Shown in pieces: positions 24,915-34,191 of a DNA stretch of 64,000 nucleotides. A program made the translations under genes and the position numbers. Every line of letters starts with the position of its first letter. The stretch's first letter is position 1. Under the pieces are notes generated by a model, which was not told where the DNA came from, ran no database searches, and saw nothing but the letters and a program-made list of their open reading frames with translations. The stretch comes from Bryopsis sp. KO-2023 (taxonomy: Eukaryota > Chlorophyta > Ulvophyceae > Bryopsidales > Bryopsidaceae), in contig BSYQ01000001.1 in assembly GCA_030272585.1 (NCBI GenBank), positions 1,364,001 to 1,428,000 on the forward strand, written 5' to 3'.

Positions 24915-26175
24915 CTACTCATCAAGATCAACATCAACATCAACATCAACCAATCCACTGTTGCAATTATTGCACTTCTTTTTATCGGGGGCCCAATTTC
25001 TCATCCAACACTCCCCAGCCGTTCTGGTTTTTGTGGTGTTGGTGTAACGGGTCCATGAATAGCAATCTGCGAAACAAAACAATGATGTTGCTAGATCAAT
25101 GTGTGGAAGACATGCGTGAAAGTCAGACCCCCATCTATTTCAACTGGAATAGAACCTTCAGATTAGACAGAAAAAGAAAAAAAAAATCTGTAAATCAGCT
25201 GGAGTTGTAACAGAGTGGATATGGAAACATCTTGAGGTGACCTGAGTCAATCATTAGCTTGCAAATATATCCATAGATATAGCCCATTAAGGGGATTCGT
25301 GAGGCTTTCACAAAGCCACTTTCACTCACTCCATTGATCCCTACAGAGCTGGCAGCACTCCTCGTCGCTGTTTGTAATGGTGTAATTTCCCTTGTTGATC
25401 TGCCCGCTCGCCGATGTCCGCCTGGAATTCAATTCAATCGTGCTGGAGCAGGGCGAGTTGAATTTCTTGCCGCAGTCGGCCCAAGTGGCATTTTTTGGAG
25501 AGGTTGGGATGTGATCGATCAGCCAACACTCTCCCCATTTGCTGCTGCCTTCATTGTGCTTCACTCGAACCCACGCCCGACATGCTGAAGGAAATCAGAA
25601 AAAAAACCCATATTAATCTAGTTGAAAGAAATAACATGCTTTGGCCAGGACACAAAAACAATCACAAATGGAGATTTAAAACAACTGGCTGACCATGGTT
25701 GGCCAACCAAAAGCACGAATGGATTTCTTTTTAAACAGCCTCAACTATCGACATTCACAAACACGACTCGATCGGGATGCGATAATAGCATGTATCTTCC
25801 GAAAGGAAAATTTTCCGTGATCCGTGGCGATTCAAACGCCGCCATCTCTGGGTCTATTTTTCCACCGCCACCGCCACTCACCAGGCTTTTCATTGCAAAG
25901 CCTGCAGCAATCCCAATTGTTTCCCGTGATCTCCTTCGTGCCGTTGTTCACATATCCCCCTTTTGTTTCGAATACGCGATCGATCAGCAGCTTCTCCCGC
26001 GTGCAAGAATCCCCTGACGATCAACCCACGGTATGGCTTCAATCCACCATTCACAAGCACACAACGATCGAAAAGTCTCGAGTGCGGGATGACGCTTGCC
26101 TGCAAAGATGGCTTTCGAGCCTGTTATGGATAGAATCAAGAAGCACGCCGCCAGTTGGGATGCTGCCTGAACCAT
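24915..26175 (-). CDS. Secreted protein with two PAN/apple-like modules
   Basis: Well-supported exons are 26013-25882, 25584-25330 and 25066-24915, which join in phase. An upstream exon from ATG 26175 encodes a signal-peptide-like start (MVQAASQLAACFLILSITGS). The donor that joins it to 26013 is uncertain because the intron would be only about 40-50 nt. Each module follows the PAN pattern: WDCCRLCNEKPACRAWVRV then GECWL, and ECCQLCRDQWNCYSWTRY then GECWM. PAN modules bind proteins or sugars outside the cell, so a surface or wall role is inferred. The C-terminus is a Val-Asp repeat (VDVDVDVDLDE) encoded by ATCAAC hexamers (read on the plus strand near 24,927-24,950), possibly a recent microsatellite expansion. 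Confidence 0.6.
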
Positions 26176-26305
26176 TACTGAATAACTAAAATCGAGAACT
26201 GTTTCTGAATGAGCACACAGCCCAGAAAGAATATGCTGAAAGTGAGGAATTGCTGTGACTGCGACAAGGGGGGCTGCTGGCCCAGCATTTCTGACGCACG
26301 TGAAC

Positions 26306-26327
26306 GTGACGTTACATGTAACGTCAC
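26306..26327. promoter_or_regulatory. Perfect 22-bp palindrome with TGACGT half-sites
   Basis: The palindrome GTGACGTTACA / TGTAACGTCAC is perfect. It lies 131 bases upstream of the PAN-protein start codon, and a G-box-like CACGTG sits a few bases away (26,298-26,303). TGACGT and CACGTG are classic bZIP and bHLH targets in plants. A role as promoter element of the PAN gene is inferred from position only. Confidence 0.5.
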
Positions 26328-26686
26328 TCCTGAGATCGAACTCAGTAGAGACGATTGTGATTATTCAGTCTGATTCTATGGCACTGTGGGGATTTCTCCA
26401 AATCGTTGTTTGCCAGTTGCAGATCATATTGATCCCAGAAAATGTTGGAAGTATAAGGAGGCAGCCTGTTGATTCCTAGGGAAATGTAAATCTTGTGAAA
26501 TAGGGCAACCATGCTCCTTGCTTAGATCACTTTTTTCTTTTTCGGTTCGACGCTGGCAGGTACATTCAGACTTTACTCACAAACAGAATGAGTTGCTGCC
26601 GGTGAAAGGGTTCTACAAACACCCATTCAAGATTCACCCATCCCCATTCTGCAAATTTCAAAAATGGCTGAGTCTCAACTAGATCA

Positions 26687-28236
26687 TCAATCGTGGGCTT
26701 GACCTCGACTCCGGCCTCGGCCTCCGCCTCTCCCACCCCTCCAGCCAGATCTATTTTCTTGTCCGTGTTTATATCGATCAAATCGGCCTCGTCCCCGGCC
26801 CCTACCTCCTCGCCCACCACCTCGATTTCGACCAGAAAAATAAGATTCTCCAAATTTTCTACGTTTTTGCCTCAAATCTTCTTCGGTCAGCGGCTTTGCC
26901 TCAGTCAACCTGCAACACCACCCATTTCACAAAAAAAGTCATAAACGCCACAGAGCACAGCACAGCACCGGAATCAAAATCCAGAAATCGTTCTGTCCAA
27001 GCGACGATAAACCGGGTGCCTGAAAACTACGAAAATGAGAATTCTTATTTTTTAGTTTCTTAGCTCCAGTCCACTCACGATTGGTCATCTTCTTCGTCAC
27101 TGTACATGAAAAATGGATCTCTCTCCTCCTTGGACTGATTCGTAGTTTTCTTCTCCACCAACTCATCAGCCTCCTCTTCTTCTGGGGATGCAGCCGGCTC
27201 CTCTCCATCGTTTGCCTGGGCCAAATTCGCCAAGTCCTGATTGACTTGATCTCGAATCTTGTTTCTCTTGGCGATCAGTTTTTCTTTGAGGTCCAAATCC
27301 TCTTCTGGGAGGTTGAACAAGGGGATGTACAGCTCTCCAGGAAAATGATTAATATACTGCATAGCAGCAAGAACCACAGCTATGCTTCGAAAACAGCCAG
27401 CGACATCAAAACAAACTTTTTTTTTAACACACACACATCAAATTCTGGAATGGCTTGTTATTGCATCAAATTTCTGATTTCAAATGAGGGCTATGGAGAA
27501 TAGTCGAAAAAAAAGAGAAAAAAAAGGCCACCGATGCAGAGATCGAAATAGAATAAAAAAAAACGCACCTGCAAATCAGCAATGTGTTCTTTGATTTTCT
27601 CACGTTTTTCTTTGGCCAGGTCAGGATCCTTTTTGGCTTTCAGAAGCCCGCGTTTTGCTTTCTCCAGCAAGCCTTCCACCACCTTGCGATCGGCATCTTT
27701 TAATGATTTCTACACAGATTTCAAAAAAATGCAACAGTTACAGGATTAGAGCCAGGTTTCTGTGTTCCTGCAACCATCAGTAGTGTGGAAAATAGGGGAG
27801 AGGGAAAAAAAAAAACACATACACACACCAGGGCTGCTGAGGGAAAACTACAGAAACCTTTCTACATATTTAATTGAATACTGCAGCAAGTCTGCAGAGA
27901 ATATATATAGAAACTATATATACTAATGTTATAATAATATTTTATTTTATACTATACATTCTGTTACCATCACTCCCAAGTCAGACTGGCACAAACAGTG
28001 GCAATTTAAGATGGAGATGAACAGCAAAAAAAGTGATGGATACTCCCCAGGAGCGATACCTGCTGTGCGGAAGTCTTTGCTTTTGCATCTGTTTGTTCCT
28101 TCCTGGCCACACCCGCCCTGACCATTTTGCTTTTCCATTTCACAGCACGCCTCTGGGAGTAATTCAGCTTTTCTGATCCTCCTTCTCTGACCCTCTTCCT
28201 ACTTTGCGTGTCGCGAGGCGAACTCGGGTCGGCCAT
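26687..28236 (-). CDS. EFG1-like rRNA-processing protein, 4 exons, 272 aa
   Basis: Exons: 28236-28060, 27709-27569, 27356-27079, 26909-26687, total 819 nt, with agreeing phases. The N-terminal half is a basic helical region (LNYSQRRAVKWKSKM, KKDPDLAKEKREKIKEHIADL). It leads into YINHFPGELYIPLF, which matches the conserved tyrosine/phenylalanine-rich end of the Efg1 (DUF2361) core. An acidic segment (SPEEEEADEL, DPFFMYSDEEDDQS) follows, then a C-terminal RGG box (GGGRGGRGRGRGRF). Efg1 is a nucleolar factor for early small-subunit pre-rRNA cleavage. The RGG tail is not general in the family and suggests extra RNA binding. The gene is head to head with the PGP synthase gene, 120 bases away. Confidence 0.65.
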
Positions 28237-28356
28237 TTTTTTCCCCAAAAAAATGAAAAAACTGAAGTTTCAAACTGGAAACTTTTTGAAACGGAGAGGG
28301 GGGGCGTCTCGAATTTCCAAACCACGTTGTGAAAGAAAGTGTGAGATTCCAGCCTG
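28237..28356. promoter_or_regulatory. Compact divergent promoter
   Basis: Only 120 bases lie between the start codons of the EFG1-like gene (-) and the PGP synthase gene (+). Both promoters must overlap here or within the first exons. No TATA box is evident. Confidence 0.55.
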
Positions 28357-30708
28357 ATGAGTAATCAACTATTCACACTTTTCTCGACCCCTTTTCTTGA
28401 TATCGCCGTCCCAAACACATCGTGTTTTGAGTTCCAAGAAGGAGAAAACCACTTCAGAAGAGCCAAAGCTGGGAAGCGATCGACTGTAAGTGTCGAGGCG
28501 CTTTCGTTTTGTTTTTCGGCCGACCTGATGACGCAGCCATCCACGACCCCGGGCGGGGCTGTTGAGGGTTCCATTAAGAGAGTCCCTCTTTTCCGCGTTG
28601 GAACGCAGGTAACAGCACTTCCCCTGGATGATTTCGCCTCTTCTTTTGTTTGTTTCACTCCCAGTTGAATCTTTCTTCCACGTCGCGTCCCAGTGGCCGT
28701 TTTTTCACCGTTTCGTTGTGTTTTTTTATTCTCTTTTTCTTTTTCCTTCAATTCTTTTTCTGTCAGGAATCGTTCGACTCTCCGATCGATCGGAGGAGCG
28801 ATTATTATCGCCGTCAAGCTCGGTATGAACACCAGCCTCTGAAACCTCGACCACAACCTCTCTTAACGATTCCCACCATATTGACGCTTTTGAGAGTGGC
28901 GCTGGTGCCTTTCCTGGTGGGCCTCTGGTTCACCAAATTCGATTGGGCTTCATCCCTGTGCACGACCGTGTTCGTGGTTGCCTCTTTGACCGACTGGTTG
29001 GATGGGTATTTGGCAAGGAAGGTGGGGAACCTTCAGAAAGAGAGAACAGATGAATGTATGGTTTTCCCCAACTGGAAAAATGCACTCTTTTATCCTACAA
29101 CTGTTAGGAAATAGCCTCCCCGGTGCATTTGAGCGCCATGGTTTTTTTAAAAAGAACCTAATATTCGAATGTACCTTTTTTTGTCCCCTTTGATATTTTG
29201 ATGTTCATAAGAAAAATTTTGATTTTTCCTAATTTTTTATTCTTGAACATCCCTTCTCCTTTCACTTTTCATTTCGCTAAGTCATGTTTTACCTGGGGGG
29301 TGGCAGAAAAGATCAAGGCTTTTTAAAAGATCCACACCTAAAAAATACGGGAAGCTTTTTTGAAATCATGACAAGGGTGTATGTTTGGTGGCGCTGCAGT
29401 TGCAGCTGGCGACTGAGTTCGGTGCTTTCCTGGATCCTGTAGCTGACAAGCTGATGTGAGTTTTCTTCCAAAACGTTTTTTGAAAGTGACTTCACACTTC
29501 TGTAAAACAGAAAATTAGATTAATAAGAAAAGTAACCAAACGCTGACATTTGTTTTGGTCAATGCAACAGTAGACTTGCTGAGTAAAATCGGTGGCCGGT
29601 GATATTTTTTTCTAGTCTCCTTTTTGCCAATATCCTTTTTGCCCTGTTTTCTCAACTTCACGTTGCATCCAAGGAAAATAACATTTTTCGCATTACTCCA
29701 TCAAGAATAACGCGAACAAAAAATGAAAGTTATTTCGTTGGAAGACTTATTCTGGTCCGAACTTTTCTTTTTTATTCTTTTTATTTGTGTCAATTAGGGT
29801 GGCCACGACTTTGGTGCTTTTGACGACCAGCCCTCCTGAGCCATTGACCAACCAAGCTATGGTCATTCCTGTTGTAATAATAATCGGAAGAGAAATCACT
29901 ATGTCAGCCCTGCGAGAGTGGGCCGCATCTGCTGGCTCTGCTGTTCATACAGTAAGCGGAAAACCATAACCATGATTTCGGCAAAAATAAATTGAAATAA
30001 AATAAAAATAGCCAGGATCCTCTGGATGGTATTGCTACCTATACAGCTGGCTTTTGCTTCACTAGTGCTCAAAAGTATTTTTCAAGCGTGCACAGTTCCT
30101 TGTATGCTTTATGTGAGTTGTCTTTAAGGTTTTTTCTGGGCACTCCTTTTGCATACTCGACATTTTTTCCCTTTTTTTTATGGATATTGCAATTGGCATG
30201 TTTGTTTGTTTTTTTAATTCTCAGGCTGTCAAGGTGAACTCTCTGGGCAAGTGGAAGACTGTGTTTCAGTTCTCCAGCACAGCCTTGTTGCTTTTCTGCC
30301 GACAGCCCACCTTTTTTTTGCGATGGATGGAGGCTGACATGGAGACAGGTGATCCTTCAGTGTAGAATATTTATATATCTGTGTGTGTATAATGGCACTT
30401 GTCATTTGCAATCGTTGAGTTTTAACAGGAGGCAGTTTTCCAAGGTGAATGGCTTCAAATGAGAATTCTTAAAGGCCATCTTCGTAGTTAGTTTTCTTTT
30501 TTGTACAAAACCGTGTTTAAATTATTGCACCTTGATTTTTTTTTTGGTTTTCTTGTATTTTCCTCCAGGCCTGGAGAAAATCCACGTATTGACTCACGTG
30601 GCATGGGGTTTGTTGTGGTTTGCTGCGTTTTTGGCCATTCTTTCTTTGTCGAGATACATGTCTAATGTATGGGCCCATTTCAAGTATCCTGTGAAAAAAT
30701 CTGTCTGA
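28357..30708 (+). CDS. PGP1: Phosphatidylglycerophosphate synthase (CDP-DAG:glycerol-3-phosphate phosphatidyltransferase), 6 exons, 285 aa
   Basis: Exons: 28357-28485, 28767-29021, 29400-29455, 29798-29951, 30225-30348, 30569-30708, total 858 nt, all in phase. The enzyme makes phosphatidylglycerophosphate from CDP-diacylglycerol and glycerol-3-phosphate, the committed step to phosphatidylglycerol. The CDP-alcohol phosphotransferase motif (D-x2-D-G-x2-A-R-x8-G-x3-D-x3-D) is complete, but only across the exon 2/3 junction: DWLDGYLARK then LQLATEFGAFLDPVADKLM. Other family signatures are LTIPTILTLLRVALVPFLVG, GREITMSALREWAASAG and VNSLGKWKTVFQF, all close to plant PGP1. Several membrane helices are evident. 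The first exon (43 residues) may be a plastid or mitochondrial targeting peptide. TTGCAG at 29400 could also be read as a second acceptor, six bases later. Confidence 0.88.
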
Positions 30709-31504
30709 ACCTTAAGACATCACCAATCATCGATTTTTTGTTTTTTCTTGATTTTCTTTTTATTTCAATCTGGGGCTGGGGCTGAACGGGAGGGGAAAAA
30801 GACGTTTTATCCTTGCAAATAAGACGTGGTTCCTAGCTCTTACCATTGTAGTCAGACTGGGTGGTTTTGTTTTGGAACAAATCGCTGTTCTGGCTTGATG
30901 GAAAAAAAAAATGATAAAAAAATCTACTGAGTGAGCGAGTGAGTGCTTGAAGAGAGAGAGAGAGGGAGGGAGGAAAAACCAGCCACGAAAAAAAAAGAAA
31001 AAGAATATATGCTAAGAAAACGAATGACCAATTTTCAGGATTGTATACTAAGTCTTGTGATGGTATCTGGTGGGCGGTTGGGTTTTTGGAGCTGTGGGAG
31101 GGGAAGGGCAGAGGGGGTATAGGGTGAAAGACCTGGTCTGAAAAATACAGAAGGTTGCTTGATAAGGTCGTTTTCTTGACGATGCTTTTTTTGAGTTTGG
31201 GGTTTCCCCCACTTTTTTTTTCCATTTTCTGGAATGGTTTCATGAAGTGTAGTCGTCGAAGGAACGTGGAGCGAACATTTTTGTGAGTGGCTTGTTGGGG
31301 GAGAGAAGGTTTTGATTTTTTTTTGTGGGGAGTTGGCTGAAGTTGGCTGGTGAGAGAGAGAGAGAGAGATATTAGTTTGTTTTTGTATGTATGACATCCC
31401 TCCATATTCAAGGGGGATACTTGATGGGCTTGTTATTTTGAAATTGAGACCGAGATTCTGAAGGCCACCTTGCACACACACACACACCACTCTTGTGATC
31501 GTCA
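30709..31504. other. Intergenic, simple repeats
   Basis: It holds (GA)n tracts near 30,953 and 31,352 and a (CA)n near 31,472. The long minus-strand Ser/Leu-rich frames follow from GA/T-rich composition. No gene is supported. Confidence 0.5.
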
Positions 31505-32765
31505 TGCATGAACCCTCCGCTTAATAAGCCCCGACTTGGATTTTTGCCCAACTGCCTCCCAACGCCCATATTGTAAATGCAAAGAATGACGCTCGAAAAT
31601 ACAAAACGGTAGAATTTCTGTCTCTTAACGCCAGATTGGTGGCGATTCGTGCCAACCTTTTCACCTGCTGTTGGGAATTGGATTTCAGAGTAGCCTTAAT
31701 TTCTGTAGATGTGAACTAAATTAGTTGATGAGAGGAGAGATCTTGAAGTATAAGTTTGGAAAGTAGGATTGTGTCCGTGAACAATTTTCTGTAAGAAAAC
31801 ACTTGTTCGAAACAAGGCTAAGGCTTGCGATATTAACACTGCGAAGAAGCAAGTTCCAGTCCCAAAAGCGTTTTTTTTTTCTAACGATGGAATCGCGGAA
31901 AAGAACTCGAAAGGACATGTCCATCACCGAGAAACTCCATCTGCTCGATCGATACGTCAAACTGCCGAAGCTCACCAAAAAAGACGCTGCTGATCGCCTG
32001 GGTGTGTCGAGAGGCCTGTTGCAGAACGTCCTTCGCGACCAAGAGGAACTGAGGCAAGCCAAGACCAGCGGCAAAGGTGATCGGCAGCGCAATCGGCATG
32101 GGAAGAACAAGGATGTCGAGGATGCATTGTTCAAGTGGCACGAGTTCGCATCTTCTCGCAATGCCCCTCTCGACGGACCCACGCTTTTTGCAAAAGCGGA
32201 AGAACTTGCACGGCAGCTCGGCCACGAGGATTTCAAGCCTACGGACGGGTGGTTCGGCCGCTGGAAGAAACGGAATGGGATTCGTCACTCCACCAAACTC
32301 CGCATGGGAAATCCCGTCTCTGGGAAGCTGACTCAAGCGGAGGTTGAAGAAGTTATGGCCAAGATCGTTCGTGAGCAAAAGGCCGAAAATGAGGTGCAAG
32401 GAAACGAGGAAGCGGTGGCCAAGATTGCTCCAGAGCAAAAAGCCGAAAATGAGGTACAAGGAAACGACGAGGACGATGACCAAGAGCCCGAACCTACTCC
32501 GACGAATGCAGAGATGAGGGCAATGCTACGCCGCCTGGAAGTCGGGCTGGAGCGCCGAGGTTTTTCCAAGATGCAAGATTACAAAAAGCTGCAAGGTGCA
32601 GCAATGGAGCTGCTTCAGCAGCCGAAGCGAAAGCGCCAGACCACTCTTGACCAGTTTCTCAAAGAATGATTTCAATGGTCCACCACTGGGCAGAGATGTT
32701 GGACTTCGGTTTGTAAACCAATCGTTATTATACCAAGCCGGGCTTATTAAGCGGTGTCTATTGTA
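31505..32765 (+). mobile_element. Pogo/Tigger-like DNA transposon (about 1.26 kb) with a DDE-less ORF
   Basis: Inverted repeats lie at 31517-31539 and 32733-32754, sharing CCGCTTAATAAGCCC and CTTGG, with one mismatch and one indel over 22-23 bases. Weaker similarity extends outward to CA-like termini near 31507 and 32763. The right flank has the dinucleotide TA expected of Tc1/mariner-pogo insertions; the left flank reads TG. The element encloses a single ORF. Its length is well below a full Tigger/pogo element (over 2 kb), consistent with loss of the catalytic part. Confidence 0.75.
31887..32669 (+). CDS. Pogo/Tigger-derived DNA-binding protein without DDE domain, 260 aa
   Basis: A single exon from ATG 31887 to TGA 32669. 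Residues about 10-60 form a pogo/CENP-B N-terminal HTH (MSITEKLHLLDRY, KKDAADRLGVSRGLLQNVL). Residues about 80-145 form the second, CENPB-type HTH (ALFKWHEFASSRNAPLDGPT, PTDGWFGRWKKRNGIRH). An acidic linker with a duplicated EQKAENEVQGN unit follows. The C-terminus ends in KRKRQTTLDQFLKE, a PIP-box-like motif (Q251, L254, F257). The DDE catalytic domain of pogo-family transposases is absent, so it cannot transpose itself. It could act as a repressor, a trans-regulator or a domesticated protein. Drosophila pogo transposase is known to bind PCNA, which supports the tail reading. The ORF is intact. Confidence 0.75.
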   Translation: MESRKRTRKDMSITEKLHLLDRYVKLPKLTKKDAADRLGVSRGLLQNVLRDQEELRQAKTSGKGDRQRNRHGKNKDVEDALFKWHEFASSRNAPLDGPTLFAKAEELARQLGHEDFKPTDGWFGRWKKRNGIRHSTKLRMGNPVSGKLTQAEVEEVMAKIVREQKAENEVQGNEEAVAKIAPEQKAENEVQGNDEDDDQEPEPTPTNAEMRAMLRRLEVGLERRGFSKMQDYKKLQGAAMELLQQPKRKRQTTLDQFLKE

Positions 32766-33976
32766 CATCCAACTCCAACAGGCCACCACAAAACTTGCAC
32801 CGTAGAGAATTGATACGACAAGAAATGGAAAAAAAAGAGAATCGCTGCTCAGTGAATCACTCCTCCTCTCAACACTTTTGTAAAAACACCCAATGCTGAC
32901 AAAAACAGTGCATAATTACAATTAAACACACTCTCAACAGTAGGATCCACATTTAACGCAGATTCTCTATTTCTTCCTCAAAAAAGCTTCTTTTTTTCTT
33001 TAAGAAATATCCCTCGGCAAATGAATAAGAGAAAAGAAACCCATTAATTCCTCAACAGGAAGAAAAACAGTACTACTAAACTTGCAGCAATTGACTACAG
33101 CGAAACAAACACACGCTCTTAATTCTGTACTTTTTTTCTTTCTTTTTTTTTGGCTATTGAAAAGATCACAGGATTCCACATTTAAATTTGCTCTAGGTTG
33201 ACTATTGAACTATTGAAAAAGTGCTTCTATTCAAGGCTGGCCAAAAAAAAAGAAATAATACTATACATACTCTAGGAAATCAAAAAACTGACAAAGAACA
33301 TACCCTGTCTGATCCCCAACAATACAATTCAAACACAAAAGAGAAAAACTACTCCACAGCAGCATTTCTGCATCACAATTTCAGTTAAATTTTCTGGGGC
33401 TTTTTTTTTACCTTTTCTTTTCATTTCCCTGGTCAATTCTCTCTCACACCCAACACCCTATTCGACATTTGTATTAAATAAAGTTCATGCCAGTTTTCAC
33501 ACAACCGATCCTCTGGTAAAGATTTCACATCCAATTCCACCCCCACCCGAAATGCTCGAGAAAAATTCACCATGTTCGAAAAAGAAAAAGGGTCGGTCAT
33601 ATGGTAAGTATATATATATCAGTCATAGCTGTCCGGAGTTTTTTTTTTCTTTTTTAATCTAGCTAGCCGTTCTAAAATATCAATCACGGATAAAGTAAGG
33701 TTTATAAAATTGAAAACCTTTTCTTAATCACGAATATGAAACTCCAAAATTGGACTCCACAACGTATATAGACGTACTCTCATTCTACCCTGTGCTGTTT
33801 TTTCTTTCTCTTTTATCTTCTCTTTATCAAAAAAAACTAAACAGTTTCAGGGGCATGCATAAAACAAAGCAATAAAAATTACCCAAATACAAAAAAACCG
33901 ATCCACAAATAATGTAATGTTTTTCTTTTTTCTAAAGCCCTACGAAACCTGACATAATTATTTAGCAAATAATTTA
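32766..33976. other. AT-rich intergenic region
   Basis: No gene, RNA gene or structured repeat is seen, only A- and T-runs and short (TA)n near 33,610. It forms the 3' flank of the fasciclin-protein gene. Confidence 0.5.
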
Positions 33977-34157
33977 CTATCGATCTACTTCGGTGCGATA
34001 TGCGAAACCGTCCAGACCGGCCTCCCTTTGATTTTCGGCCGTGGGCAGTTTCACATTTGCGACGATTCTTTTATTATTGATCATATCTTCCGTGTCCAAC
34101 ACATCCTCCAACGTCGTAACAAATCCTTCAATATTCGGCGAATCTTCTTCGTCAGAA

Positions 34158-34191
<34 letters not shown>

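Noticed and set aside
30833-31505. Two overlapping Ser/Leu-rich minus-strand frames
   Set aside because: They arise from GA- and T-rich simple sequence downstream of the PGP synthase gene.
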